Shown here: positions 48,101 through 62,300 of the stretch, in pieces
Layout of the letters: every line of letters starts with the position of its first letter
Position numbering within the stretch: position 1 is the stretch's first letter
NCBI GenBank assembly: GCA_020086605.1
Contig: JACBWW010000015.1
Coordinates: forward strand, 4,021,642-4,085,641
DNA from: Lanius collurio
Taxonomy: Eukaryota; Chordata; Aves; Passeriformes; Laniidae
Direction of reading: 5' to 3'
Length of the DNA stretch: 64,000 nt
Notes under the pieces: generated by a model
The model's input: only the letters and a program-made list of their open reading frames with translations
Told to the model about the DNA's origin: nothing
The model's database searches: none
Program-made: the position numbers and the translations under genes

Positions 48101-50696
48101 GTCCTGAGTAGTCACAGGCGGAAAAGAAGTAGAAATAACAAATGTAGTCAAACAAACTAGTTTGACTGCTGGATCACCTAATAAATAATTATTTGCATAC
48201 TTTGTCTATATATTGTTAAGAATAACTTCTTTTTGCAGACAAATACGCACATTTAGTGAGTACAAAAGATGCACTCTAAGGCAGGTATTTTAGCCAACTG
48301 AACAGAACAGTCAACTTGAAAAGCCAACTGACTTCTGAAAGAATCATTTCCAGAGATTTTGAAATGTGGATAGCAGAAAATTTTGGATGAGAAAAAACAG
48401 CCTTTTAGAAATGGTGTTGAAAACAAGAACATGTTTTAAAAGTAGAGTCAAAGCCTTCAAAAAGATTTTTTGTGTAAGGACTTAGGGATCTTGACAAACA
48501 TATAACCAGAAATAGAATATAGATATGGTTACTTTGTTTTCATATTCATAAAGTATATCTTTGTTACTGGAAGTTAAATAGCCTTTCATCGATTAGAGAT
48601 TATTGCCATTGTATATGAAAAGCATTTTTTCCCCTTTTAATAACACTTTCAACAGAGAAGCATGCTTTCTAATTATGGTGCTTCAAGTCACAGCCTTATT
48701 TTTTCTTCTTTTTGAGCTATAGTTTCAGTTTTGTTCCCCCAGCAAAAGATTTGTGGTCATAGGATAAACTGCAAGGAAAAGATAGCAAAAGCAGAGATTC
48801 TATCATAGTATAGAAGTAAAGGCACTGTCCATAAGATATTAAAAATTTCTCAAATTAACTATTCACACATTATACTAGATTTAAATTATTCAAATACATG
48901 ATGAATTGCAGAAAGCACTATATTAATAAGACGCTAAGTGAAATAGTGACTGCCATTTCACCAGAACTGGTTTTCTTTGTAGATGCACACAAATAAAATA
49001 AAAAATTGAGTAAGAAAATACTTTTTGATAGTGGTGAAATTGAAACACAAGATACTTTATCAGAGAAAAAAGAAATAGCGCAGCCACTCCTCACAGTCTG
49101 AATTGGAAGGATGTTGAAGTCTGAGTTAAGTTTTGTTTAGTAAGTTGCTTTACTTAAATGATATTGTGAAGATCTTTATTTAGTCTACAAGTAATCATCA
49201 TGGATCATTATCAACCATTAAGCTAAGCAGAAGCTGTAAAAGTTTGACATGTTGCAGAGGCTGAGGCCCTTCACAGTCACTTAGTTGAAACAATTAAAAA
49301 TCATTTTTAAAGGAATATATCAATTTCTTGGTCAATATTCTGCCATAAATTACAGAATGTGAATCTGATTGAAAGCACTGAATGAGAAGTCCAATATTAA
49401 AAACAGTCACAGAATTTTCACTCATTAGAAAAAGAGGAACTAAATTAGAAATGTATGCTCTATCTCAGCAATTCCTTTTTTTGAGAGAAATGCCTACTAG
49501 CTATTCATGCAGCTTGGGAATCAGAAGCCATTAAAGTATATAAGGCCTGCCTTTGAAATTTGGTATGGAATAGAAGAAAAATCTCCTTTTATCTTGAAAT
49601 ACATATTCCTACTGGGAAATACAAAGGATGGAGGACAAAGAGAAGACCAGGTTGATAGCTCTGAGAACAGACCTTCCTCCTTTCCCTTTCCCTCCAGAAA
49701 ACAGAGGTTTGACCATCTCTAGGTTAGACTCAAGAAACTTTGTCATAACTAATACTATGTGAGAAGTTATTAGTTCAAGAATACCTTTAGTGTGAACTTT
49801 CCATGGAAATTTTTACATAGTTTGTTCAAAAAATATACTTCTTTTTTTATAGTGAAAATGTATAATGGTACAGATTTTTATACTTTTTTTGAGTTTCATG
49901 GGAAAGTCACCTTATAATCCTAGATTATATATCTGTTCTTGTATACATTTGAAATTTATTTGGTTTCACCCTGCTCCAAAAAAGACAAGTTCTAATCAAA
50001 AAAGTATCAGGTTTACCTTGCCTGGGAGTGCAAAGTGTGCAGTGAGCTTAAAATAAAGAAGTAGGAATAAATTAAGTCTTAAAGATTATGCTTTTAGTAG
50101 GCAACTTAACTTTTAAGAATTCCTTGGATATTTTCTCTGGCCTACATGCAATGCTTTTCTTTTTTTGTAGTTTTTGTATGTTAGTAATAAGAGCACTGGA
50201 CTAAAATAACTTCTTTGCAGTGAGGAAACAATTTTGCACATTGTTATTTCTAGACTGTTACTGTCAGAATAAGGCTGCTAGTACATCACAAGCATTAATG
50301 CAACCAAAAATTCAATTACAGATACAAATACAGGTAATGGAAAAAGCAACAAAAAAATAAGAAAAAGAATGGTAAAGAGGGGAATGAACATTTTACTCAA
50401 GACCAGTCTTGAAAACAAAAGGCAAACATAAGAGAAGCACAGAAGTTTGAGAGCAGAGGGCACTTTCCAGGCTACAAAAATCAATCACAATTCCTTTTAT
50501 ACATGGCTCAGTATTGCAAGCAGTAATGAAAAGATAAAGAAGATCATGATAGAAGGAAATCTGTAATTCTGATCTGAAGGTCAAACTTTTAAAAATTGTT
50601 ATTGAAAAGAGTATTCCAATTTGACTGTTAACATCTATTTTAATAGATAAGGAACATAAATATTGCAAATAGTTTCCAGTGTTTACCTACTGGAAG
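45162..50696. other. AT-rich non-coding sequence
   Basis: No gene or transposon is recognised. Frames of up to about 79 codons have no features of real proteins. Short A runs occur near 46119-46130 and 47040-47050. Confidence 0.55.
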
Positions 50697-50750
50697 CATA
50701 GAATGGTTGGGGCAGGAAGGGACCTTAAAGATCCTCTAGCTCCAATCCCC
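50697..50750 (-). mobile_element. Short CR1 LINE 3' tail, minus strand
   Basis: CATAGAATGGTTGGGGCAGG, AAGGGACCTTAAAGATCCTC and TAGCTCCAATCCCC together are the reverse complement of the CR1 3' terminus. Only about 54 bp are recognisable, with the terminal-repeat side at the left, so the orientation is minus. Confidence 0.75.
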
Positions 50751-51518
50751 AATTTTGCTTTCAAGGAGTTTTCAAGAAACTTTTATAGTTATAATTCCAT
50801 CAAATGGACAGTCTAGTCCATAAAAAAAAAAAAATCTTGTTTATAGAAATATTATTGCAGAAAGATTTTTTCCCGCATTTTACATTTGGTCCTAAAATTT
50901 ATGGTATTGTGAATTTAAAATACTCTACCTTTCTCTAAGGATAGTTGAGTCTTTGTTATAAAGTTTCTAATAAAATATCAAACATAAAAGAGGCAAACAT
51001 CCAGTCTTTTCTACCTCTATTGCATTTCTTCTTTAAGAAAAATGGAAATTTTCTTGGATCTTATTCATCTTTAGAGACACTGCTCTTAAACCAGTTCTTC
51101 TCAACCATTTTTCTAGTCAGATCAACTGCACATTTTCAAAGTCTGCAGGATGCAGTCCCTCTCAATCAAATGGTGTCACTGGATAGAAGAAGATGCCTTC
51201 CTTAATGAGGAGAACTGAGAACTATGTTTACGCCCAGGTCAGGACATCAGATATGACTGTGAATGGAAAGAATTGTAAATAGAAAAGTAATATGGAACAG
51301 CCCTATAGATGTCTTGAACATTTTCTGTGGCAAAAGGAGGTTATTTGCATTTTGCCTATTCCTTCTTTTATCCATCTCTTTTACTTATTTTTCACTGAGA
51401 AGTTTCTAAAGTAAGATGACTTAAGATTGTATTTGTTTCAACATATTTGATTTTTTTATTGCAACAAAATTTAGCTAAATTTAATTTATTTTATATTAAT
51501 TTTAATTAAAATTTATTT

Positions 51519-51546
51519 TTAATTAAAAACATTTAATTAAAAACAT
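51519..51546. repeat. 14-bp AT-rich tandem repeat, two copies
   Basis: TTAATTAAAAACAT occurs at 51519-51532 and at 51533-51546. It lies at the end of an almost pure A/T stretch (about 51470-51546) with several overlapping self-complementary TTAATTAA words. Confidence 0.85.
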
Positions 51547-53995
51547 TTCTGAGGAATATTTTACTGAACATTCATATGAAGATCCCATAATGGAGGTTCT
51601 AAACTATTCCAGACCTTATTAGTTCCCAAAAAGCACTTTTCCCATTACATAGATAAAATCACATTTCAATTCTGTGCCACTATTTCTCATCTCATCCCCA
51701 ATATAAATAAAAAATTACTACCTTCCTTGTAGAAACTCTTTATTTATCAGAAAACTATTTTTTGCAACCCTTTCATCTTGTCTTATCTGAAGTAAGATTT
51801 TCTTTCATGTCCTTCTCTTAAGACATACTTTCTGGCCTCTAATCTTTCATTGTGAACACAGGAAGGGCTCCATAAATACAAAAAGACAAAATTTTATTTT
51901 AACTTATGCTGAATATTTAGTAACTGGAGGATGCCTTTATGCCAAGAGAGAATGTCATGCTATTCATAGAAATTCTGGTTTACTGAAAACATTCAAATAC
52001 CACCATGATTTTCACCTATGACACCAAACACCATGTACAATTAAACATCCATTAATACCCTTTAATATAGAAGATTACTTTCTTATCTCATTTGTATTGC
52101 TTCAGATAGGTTTACTTACTAAAAATATGTCACAGTTTTCAGCTGTGGGAGTTGACTTAAAAATTTGATTATTCTTTTACAAGAGAAAAGAAAAAGCATT
52201 ATATGATGCCACATCTTAATTTTGGTTGTGCTATTATATTTTTAGAAGGAAAGATAGCAAATTGTTTTGATATGATACTTTGTTAAATATATGTATTTAA
52301 AAATAGAACCTGGGTTGACTGACTTCAATTAAGTCTCCACGGGAGATAGAGAGAAAATAATACAGAAAACACTATTCTCTTTCTGTCCAAGATCATATAA
52401 TGCCTGTATGCAGGCAAAATGCCTGTGCTCAAGCAGAGCATCTTGCAGAACCAGGACTTAAATTAATGACTGAGTCTCAGAGTTCAAAACAATGAACAAT
52501 TGCTTTTATTGTACTTCTAGTGCTATAAGATGGAAGAGAAAAAAACTTTAAAAAATGAAAATGACTTTTTAAACAATGACCTGTCCTGAAATACAATAGA
52601 TCAGAGTAGCAAGTGAGCTGTGGAAAGAACTGCAGGGTGATAGGAACTCACTGAGTTTTCCCTATTACTATCAAAAGAAAATCCTCAGAATCCCATTGAG
52701 GGGAGGGTGAATGTATAGAGAATGTTTCCTGTGAACATATATTCACAAGGAACTCTAGACTTTGCACAAGCTCTGATAAAATACTCTTTATCCACCACTC
52801 TGCAAACAAAACCTACTACTAACGTACTTCAGAATCAAGTTGCTATTCTTAGCAGTTTAAAACTTTTTTCTATTTTCATGACTTTTTACCATTTCTATAC
52901 CTATTATTCAGCATATTAAAAATGAATCCTAACCCAACATCATCGTTAACACTGGTGAAATTAGGTAGTGACATGCCTGAGCTGTAAATTTCAAGGGCAA
53001 ATATGATTTTCCTCATTCCATGATCTCTTGTTTAGAGTTAATTGAAGCAGCAGGGGATCGCATTAAGGTTCTGCATATAAGCATGGCTCCTTTTCTGCCA
53101 CTCACTGTGCCCAGAAGAGTCACATATAAATTCTGCTTTGCACATTGCTAGTAGTGTATTTGGACATACAGATAATGACCCTGGAAATTCAGAACTATTG
53201 TAATGGAGTAGGGAAGACATTGGCTGCTATACACTTAATGAGCTCATTGACACTCATCAAAAAGAATATATGATATTTTTGCTGGACAGCAAGCAGCAAA
53301 TCAATTTTCTTGTACTTTGGCAGCTGTGACCAGATTATAAGATTAGAAGGTTAATTTGCAGCTTGATTTGTTGTCTGACAACCTTGTTTGTGAGTTTAAT
53401 ATCTTGGTCACTTCAGAATGCGTTGGGCTGGAACAGTCTGTACCTTCATTTACAAGCTGCTGGCATACATATATCTTACCTTAGCACAAACAATTTCAAC
53501 ATATTAAGTTTTTTTATTTTTAGGCCTATAGCTTCAAAACACTAATTTGCAATGTAATTTGTCTGAATGAAATCCACACTTGTAAACACTCTTGCTCTGC
53601 CTTTGACTGATACTCATTCAGATAAATATTTCAGATACTTTGGGGTTTTTAGTTTCTGCATAGCAATTCTGTTGTCACTCTTCCAAATGTAAATCACAAA
53701 TCATGTGGAACTTTTGAAACTCATTCTTCATATCACCAAGTCTCAAAATGTACTTTATATCCAACCACTGATGAGGGTGTTCTAATGCTCTCTACATGGC
53801 ACAGTGGACTTCTACTTGGCTTTGAAGGGAAGGCTCAGCTGCTGTGCTTTGGACAAACTTTCGGGATTGTTTCTGCTTTGCTACAAGTAAGAAGAGAAGG
53901 GGTGGAATCTTCCAAATGTATTTGACTCAGGCTGCCACAGTTATCATCTAAATTCACTTGTAAATACTCACAGAATAGTGCTTGTTTTTTTATTG

Positions 53996-54012
53996 TTTTT
54001 TTTTTTTTTTTT
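53996..54012. repeat. Poly(T) tract
   Basis: A run of about 17 T preceded by a shorter T run and TATTG. It is a simple repeat. Confidence 0.85.
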
Positions 54013-57000
54013 AATTTCTGTATTCTTGAGGCAAACTAATGAATAATGTATATTAATTAAAACATACTTGTCATTTATGCTCCAATATGCAAGCCAGAAA
54101 TCTACAAAAGATAGGTGAAAGTAGTGAACAAGAAGGTAATTGTCCTAAGATGATAATTAACACATATGCAATGACTCTGAATGTTCTCATGATTCAACTA
54201 CCTAGTTTAAATGTTTTAACTCTGCCACAAAGGATGAACACTTAAATATTTTATTTTACCTCACCTGCTCAATAGTATGAATATTAAAAACATTCTCTCT
54301 ATTGTATGCTACATACATAAAAAATAATAATGGCACTGAATTTGTCCCTATTTTCCAAATCACTTCTCACAGAATAAGCATTCCTTGGTCCATTTCTGTT
54401 ATGGATACAATTTCACAGTTGTAAAATCAAAAAAGAAAATACTGTCAATAGACACCAATACAAACAAGAATATCCTCAGGGATTCATAAATTACTTTGGG
54501 AAATTAGATATTCATAAATGTGGACAAGGCACAATGGAAATTTTAAGCAAAACCCTGGTTACATAAACTGGTGATTTCTCTGCTTCAGATTCAAATTCTT
54601 TCTCCTTTTTGAAATTACATCATTAAAGGCAGAATAAATGAAACTCTCTGCAGAAGACTTACATGAATATTTTGCAGTTGATACTTTCTCCTCTTTCTTT
54701 TCCTTTTCCTTTCCTTTAATTGTAGCCCTTTCTGAAGTTAGAGGGTAAGGTCATCTCTGCATTTGTAGAGGGGCTAAGCTAATATAGACTTCAACTTCTT
54801 TCTGTTATTGAAGTATAAAAAATACTACTGAAACTATTGTGAAAGCAGTCAAGTTCTTGATAAGGCAAAATTCCAATCAAAAATTATTATGCTTTTGCTG
54901 ACCAGTTTTAAAACTTGAAAAATTAGAATTTTGAAATTTGAATTTTTAACCTTCCTGCATTGGCACTATCCCTATTGTAAAGTCATTCTCCACACTGGAT
55001 GAAAGTCCTCATTTCCAAACATGAAGAAGTGTAGGTGAGACTTAAAGTATAATTGTGATGTAGAACTCAATGTAAAAGAATTTTCCAATACTGTTTTTCA
55101 TGCTCAACTAATATTTTGCAGTCTTGTTAACAGCAATATTTTGTGGTCTACTTCAGAACTATGAAGGCAAAACTGTCCCTCTTCTTTAAAGGAAGATTTG
55201 ATTATTTTATTTCATAGTCTCTATGTGCAGTAGTTAAACGCCAGTATTGATTGCTTCTAGTGCCACAATTCAAGTGGCAAAATGAAGCTGTTTACACGCT
55301 ATTGGCAGAATTAACAGTGAAACCTATTTAAGAAGAAGAAATGCACATGTTAGGGATGCTTTATCTCATATTTTGTTGGAATTGAAAATTCCCAGTGAAT
55401 CAGTTGCTGGCATGAAGAGATTTCAAGGCAGTAGATATGGTGTTGAAAAAGACTGGGCCAAGGTGACACTAAGATGAACTCAAATCCCAGAAATTAGTTA
55501 CTAGAATCTCAGGGAGATGATGAACTATTTAATTTGTTTTGCTACAGTGAATAAAATTGTGGTCAGTTTCTACTGCTGTTCATTAAATTCTTTTTTTTTT
55601 TCATTTGTGAGTGACCTTCATGTAATCCTGCCCATCTAAGTAAGGATGTATTTCCCTCGTGTCTTACTACCCATTACTCTTCCACAACTAAATTCTTCTC
55701 CTACAAGCTAAAAAAAAGAAAAAAAAAAGTGTAATTCTAAAATATATGCATTTTATTTGCCTATCTACCTTTTATTTATTCACTGTAAAAAATGTTCCCT
55801 ACCATTATTTTGTAGCAATAAACTTTTACAAAGGCATATATAGAAGAGATGAGGTTGGTTTGAACCTTACCACCAGCATCCTGGTCTCTTTCCAGAATTT
55901 GCAGCTAAAATGCTTAAATAAAGTTTTGTTCCAGATCATTATCAATATGTTTTAAATATTCAAAGATCCCATGTGTTAAAAATAGTAAAGAGAAGTTAAT
56001 TCTCAATTGTGTCTGTTTCTGGTCTTCATAATATCCCCTAATATGATTTTAAATAAAAAATAAAAAAAACCTCTCCTCACCTAACCCAACATCCGAGCAC
56101 TGAACAAAAGTTAAAGTTCCAGTTTTGGTCTACCTCCAATATGGGCCTAAGATGTCCAGATATTAAGTTTCATATTGTCTCCTGTTCATCAGAAGAGGAA
56201 ATGCTGGAGGGTTATACAGATTTATTTGGTCTGTAGAAAAAAAGAAGACACATGAAAATAGCTGATCTTCTTTTCTCCTGGAATAAACAGAACTATGGAA
56301 TAATCAGAGGAATAAATTACAGTGTTGTAATGACATCCCTCAAATATTGATTAAAAAAAGCAACTCTGCAGTTGAAACTGCATTGGTTACATTGATGTGA
56401 TATAAAAAGGGATCAGATTTAGGAGCTTGAACAGCAAAAATATGTAAGGACAACCTCACTTAAGATGGAGACAAATCCTAACGCAAAGTCCCAACAAAAC
56501 AAAACAAATGGAAAGATTCTATGGATTTTCTTGGGTTTATTACATTCATCCATTCATATAGACTTCCCAAGTTTCATTTCTTAGTTTTACCTGATCTCAC
56601 AGGTAGTTTCTAAAGCTTGGCTGTAATTTCTACAAGTTATATCAAGTTCTAGCAGATTTAGAACCCCAGCTGGAAAGCAGCATACCAAATTTCATATCAA
56701 CTTTTGAAACTTAAAAAGAAGAGTAACTGATGCCTGAAAGAGGGGGTAATATAATGAACTTGTAGTACCATATCAACATGATGGAAAAGTTTACAAATGT
56801 TAAAAGCAGCAGAATACCAAGTGCTAAATACTAAACCATGTGCTTTAGAGTGTGCTTTTTCAGGATATACAAAGTCCTTGAGGATGCTTCTTCACGTACT
56901 ACATAAACAATAATTTATGAATGTTTATGAATATGAAAGTATATTATGAATCTTTATACAACCAAGTTTAAAGCTATGTGAATTGAAGTTATTTTTTTTT

Positions 57001-57894
57001 CAGAAGGAGCATGACTGGATTACCCAGTCTCTTACACAGGCATGTTCTGCTTGTCAAGTTAAAGTTGACATAATATAAGACTTTTATTTTACAGTATTGT
57101 TGCTTTTAACCATTATTGTCTAGAAGCCAGGACATTTTACAGCAACAGTACCAAACCTTATCAGATGCCTTTATGTGCCCATAACACCATTTGTACCATG
57201 AATAAAGGTTGCTTTCAATTTTCTTGACTATGCTGCATTCAGTATTAATCAGCAACTTTCAGAGAAGCTATCTCACAGTGCATGCAGTAAAGAATGCATT
57301 TATTTATGGAGACTAATAAAGGAAATTGTACAACTGTGTCTGAAATCAGGGTCAGTGCTCAGGGTTAGAAAAGAAGCTATAGTAGTGTGTGTGGTTTTCA
57401 GCACCAAAACAAGTACTGAATAACCACTGACAATTTGCTGCTTGGGCTTCCCAGGTTCTATTTCAGAAGTTTGTGCCCATATTCAGTAGGTTCAGTGAAC
57501 TGTGCAGTGCAATGACTCCCACAGCAATTAACAGGGAGTTGCCAGGAAATGTAATAGATCCATGATCCAACATCACACTTTTAAAGAAGTATAACCCATA
57601 CAGAAGAAAATCTAGAAAAATGCATGACTAGCAATACCAATAGGATAATATAAGATTTTTCAGGCTCTACAACATCTTCATGACGTCTAGCAGTAAAAGT
57701 CTAGTTTCGTTAAGCATCATTTTTTAAAGCACAATGGAGTGTTCCTCAATCATGGAAGAATGTGAGATACAGGATGAGGATCTCAAAAAGACAAAAGGAT
57801 ATGGACAGTTCAAGGCAAACATGCAAACTTTGTCCCTTTTGAATAATATGCAAGAAAATAACGCAATCTGTATATGTAAAAAATACTTCAAGTA

Positions 57895-57939
57895 CAGTAA
57901 TGAAATATAAATTTAGGCAGTAATGAAATATAAATTTAG
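57895..57939. repeat. Perfect 23-bp-period tandem duplication
   Basis: CAGTAATGAAATATAAATTT followed by AGG at 57895-57917 is repeated exactly for 22 bp from 57918 to 57939. The absence of differences suggests a recent duplication in this lineage. Confidence 0.92.
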
Positions 57940-58720
57940 TGGGTATTTATGAATTTTGAACGTGGCTACAGATATCCAATTTATCTAGAATAATTACTGC
58001 ATGTCTAGAAAAAACACATTAAGAATAAACATAATTATTTACACAGACCGACATAACTATTTTAAAATATGAATGAAAAGGGATTATTTCAGCTCATCAA
58101 ACACATTAAATCCAGCATATTATTCTAGCACTTCAAAGTGAAAATTCTCACATTGTTACTGTTTATAAATGCTGTTAGACACAATGAATTTTAAAAGCCA
58201 TAATGAACCCTTTCCCTCAAAATATCTGTAATGGCGCTGCAGTGAAGACTAAAATAAAATTCATATATAAGAAAAACACATACATATAAATTAGTCTTAG
58301 GTCGTAAACCCTTACCAACATTTGATTTAATAACAGTCCACTGTCCATCTTCTTTTAACTTTTCTAGAATGAAACACAGACAACACTGAAAACAGCTCTA
58401 TTAATCTACTTGTAGATATGTCCTTCACTATTTCCAGTTGAGTGAAATGAAGGAAACCTATACTTCATCTATTTTTAGCATTTTGCAAGTAATACATTCT
58501 AAACAGTACAGTATTCATTGTATAAATCAGTTTCTGATTCCACACATAAATGCAGTTTTGAACTGTATACATAGCATCATGTCTCTGAACAAAAGAAATA
58601 TTAAGTTCAGGAATTATTCTCACATCTGCTCCATTTATTCAGCGATTTTTCATCCCCATGTGCAGTGGTGCAGACAGTCCCATGCTATAGCTGCTCCCAG
58701 GAATGGCTCAGGAATTAATA
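57940..58720. other. Non-coding sequence
   Basis: This is AT-rich unique sequence. A plus-strand frame of about 100 codons (58438-58740) has no recognisable features and runs into the CR1 fragment at its end, so it is probably spurious. Confidence 0.5.
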
Positions 58721-58779
58721 AAATATCACAAATATGCTGAGTTGTAAAGGACCCAGAAGGATCATCAAGTCCAACTTCT
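58721..58779 (-). mobile_element. CR1 LINE 3' tail fragment, minus strand
   Basis: ATATCACAAATATGCTGAGT, TGTAAAGGACCCAGAAGG and ATCATCAAGTCCAACTTCT follow the reverse complement of the CR1 3' terminus. About 60 bp remain. It ends roughly 10 bp before an oppositely oriented CR1 copy. Confidence 0.78.
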
Positions 58780-58789
58780 ATTCAGGTGT

Positions 58790-59321
58790 CTACTGCTCTA
58801 CATGGCAGGTGAGACCACACCTGGAGTATCATATCCAGTTCTGGACTTCTCAGGAGAAGAGGGACCTGGACATTCTGGACAGAACCCAGTGAAAGGCTGC
58901 AAAGATGATGAATGGATTGAACTCTCTCTCCTCTGAGGAAGGGCCAAGACAGCTGGGACTGTTTAGCCTGAAGGCTCAGGGAGGATTTCATCAGTGTGTA
59001 AAAATATCTGAAGGGAGGGTGAAAGAAGATGGAGTCAGGCTCTTTTTAGTGGTGTTCATTGGCTGGACAAGTGGCAGTAGGCACAGACTGACACAGGAGG
59101 TTTTGCCTGAACATATGGAGACACTTCTTACTGCAAGGGTGACTGAGCACTGGTACAGGCTGCCCAGGAAGGCTGTGGAGTCTCCTTACTTGGAAATTTT
59201 CAAATCCCATCTGGACATGAATCTGGGCAACCAGCTTTAGATGACCCTACTCGTGCAGGGGATTTGAACCGAAAGACCTACAGAGGTCCTGTACTACCCT
59301 CAACCATTCTGTAATTCTATT
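58790..59321 (+). mobile_element. CR1 LINE 3' fragment (ORF2 C-terminus and 3' end)
   Basis: This is the longest repeat hit in the window. GTGAGACCACACCTGGAGTA, CAGCTGGGACTGTTTAGCCT, GACTGAGCACTGGTACAGGC and GGAGTCTCCTTACTTGG follow the C-terminal part of the CR1 reverse-transcriptase ORF2, and CAACCATTCTGTAATTCTAT is the terminal repeat. In frame, recognisable ORF2 words include LGLFSL and ESPYLEIFK. A TGA at 58890-58892 interrupts the frame where the family has an Arg codon. The open 111-codon stretch after it (58905-59240) ends with the normal C-terminal region of ORF2. It is a 5'-truncated, dead copy, as nearly all CR1 insertions are. Confidence 0.92.
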
Positions 59322-62300
59322 ACTATAGTATGGGAGCTAGCTTATTGCATGCATTAGCAGTAAAAGATGTGATTATCTTTGACAAAATTAACCTTTTTTT
59401 TTGTTTTGTTTTGTAGTCCTGTTAAATGTTCTGTTTATTGCAATACTAGTCTACGAAAGAATTATTAACATACTATTCCACTAGTCTGCAAATACAGTAC
59501 TCTGGTGTTCATTTGGTAAACAGAAGACAATGGCAAATTATTTCAGTTCTTTAAATGACAGTAAACTTTTTTTTGTGTGTAAACTTATAGCTATGGAAAT
59601 TTTCACTAAAGAAAAACATTTTTTGAGAAATAATTGGAAAATTTTTAAAGTAATCTCTATTTTTAAAATATCTCACAGTCAATATGACTTCAATTGCAGT
59701 TGACCAGCCTCAAGAAAAGAATACATGTGACAGTTTTCTGTTGTTTGCAGAAACTGTTAGTGATCAGTCTCAACTGTGATTTTGACATTTTTACCCTCAG
59801 CTTACTAACACAGACTTCAACATTGCAATAATTAGATTAAAGTGATAATCAACCAAGTTGCTTCAGGCTACAGTTTCAGCTGACAAAATCATCTTTCACT
59901 GGACACACTTTATGGCTGCTAACATAAAACGATTCATTGCAAAGCCAGTGTTTGCATATTACAAACTGCAGTCCTGGTCTACATATCGTTAAACTGCAGT
60001 ACTGGTCCGAAAGTTTTTAAGCAGGTACAATAAGATTTAGCTTATCTAGATAAAATGCTCTTGTTAAAATTGTGTAATCATATCAGAATTGCTACACTTT
60101 TAAGAATAAAAGTTCACCAAATCTTACTTGTTACTTTGTGCTTGGTGCACTGGATTCAGCAAGTAGTTTTAATGGCATTATTGATTAAAGAAAAATCTCC
60201 TTAATACGAATAATTTTTAAAAGTAAGTACTAGATAGAACTTTTTATTTTTAGTGGTAAAATGGGTGTTGGCAGTATTAAAAAAACCCCAACAATAATGA
60301 GTTAATTTCTCTATATATTCAGCAGAAAATAAACCATATGGGTTAGAGTGGCTATCATATATGTCTTGATGTCAAAACAGTTGACAATATTAGTTCCTTA
60401 TTAAAATTACTGCTAATTTTAAACTAACTTTAAAAGAAAAAATTACATCTACTACATCCAGAACAAGTTCAAATTTTATAATCTGAAAAACATTATATTT
60501 GCTATATTGGTGTATGTTCTTTTAAGATAAAAGACAATTCAGAGACAATGATGACATTCAGCTGAAAATTTAATAATTTTATTAAATTTTTAATAATGTA
60601 AACAGTTTTAAAGAGGAAGCTGGATGACATTCCTGAAAAGGTACTGAAGTAGACCTGATTTGTCCAGCCTTTAAATAAAATATACTGAATTACTTTTTCA
60701 TGACAGATAATTGACTGAGTAAACTCCAGAAGCTTCAAGTGAACCTTCCTGGACACATCATATTCATTCTGCAATGACCTGTGTTTCATTTATAATTTTT
60801 CTCAGACAGTCTGACAGAGTTACCATGAATGATGCAAGAAAATCATTCAAGTTGTCAGTGTTTTTAGGCAGACTTCCAGTGCCCATGCCATTCAAGTCCT
60901 CACAGTCAATCATCAAAATTAGCTACAGACAGTTTGTGAAAGGAAGTCTTGATATTCATAGCAGCAGTCAGTAGTAAACAGTTATTGAAAATTTGAAAAA
61001 GGAAGCTAATCAAAACAAGTGCAATGCATTTGTCTGTGCTGTTAACGAGTGTTTATATATCCTGAATTTGCTAAAATGTGTTTCTTTGTGGAGAAAAAAA
61101 TCAGCAATGTACAACCTAGACATAATTAATGATGCACTTGCCTGGTATTATGAAGAAGTGTGCAAAAATGTTAGTAATATCTGACAACTGCCATTGAATT
61201 TTTAAATTGACTCTATCTAGAAACTGTGATTAAAAGTAATTTCCAGTTTTCCTGTTTCAAAATGTTTTGTGGTTTTGCAACAAGACTATTCTGTACATTA
61301 GAGCTAATATAAGAATAAGCTTGACATATAATATTTTATATGAGAAACACCGATTATTCCATGAAGATTTTCAAAATTTATTTTCAGCAGGTAGTTATTA
61401 GGATGAAGTCAGAAAAAGTTAAGAATTTAATTTTTGAAGTTATACTAATACTGGTAAGGGATTAATATACAATGTTTGTTTTGTTAAAATGCCTTTACTT
61501 TGGAAGCAAGGTATTTATTTACATTAAAAAATCTTCAAAACAAAACAAAACGAGAAAACCAAATAAACCTCCCCCCCATCCCCCAGCCCAAAAACTGTTA
61601 GTGCTTGAAGTCCAGACATTTTGACATAATAAATTATAGAAACAGCATAGTTTAAAAACTGATAAGATTATGAAATACAAGACTACCAAAACCCATTTAG
61701 TTATTACTAGAGCAGCATTGTTACGCTTTACAAGCAATCCTATTGCTTTAAACTATTTGCACAGTAGAATAAAAAAAAGAAAAAAGACAATGAGAGAAAG
61801 AATGTGAACCACTGACAAGGATGATACCATACTCTATAAATCAAGATGTCCTTTTTCTGCTTTCAGTGTTAACACTGACATGACTGGTGACTTTAAAGTG
61901 AAATCAATTCAGTCTATAACACAACAGCTTTACTACCCATAAAATCAAATATTATTTCCTCTTCTTCCTACAAGCTAACTGTACTAAGTATATCCATGTT
62001 ACAATTTACAAATTTACAATTTGAAACAGCAGGAAATATTATTTATGACAGAATAAGAAAAATAAAAACTGTGTAAGTGAATTATAATAGACATGATTCA
62101 AACAATAGTTTGATGAAGACTTACAATCAGTCCCTCCCCAAATAATTTTTTTAGCATTTCCTTTTATGGGAGATATTTATCCTTTAAAACATAATTATAA
62201 TGGAATCTCAGTTGCCATCCTAGTGTTATAGAAGAACATCATGTGCAGTAATGCTCTAGTAGCACCATACAGTGCCCCCAGAGATTAATATAAATACTTG

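Larger units (their letters stand above)
50751..57894. other. AT-rich non-coding sequence
   Basis: No gene is recognised. Contents include an A run near 50822-50834, an AT-only stretch with a 14-bp tandem repeat (51519-51546), a long T run (about 53996-54012), and an interval at about 53030-53480 that is richer in mixed-sequence words than its flanks. Frames up to 86 codons look random. Confidence 0.5.

Noticed and set aside
58905..59240. Plus-strand frame of 111 codons
   Set aside because: It is the C-terminal end of a truncated CR1 ORF2 with an in-frame stop just upstream, not an independent gene.
60502..60974. Adjacent frames on both strands (95 and 66 codons)
   Set aside because: Neither has family features or credible splice sites. 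Treated as chance frames.
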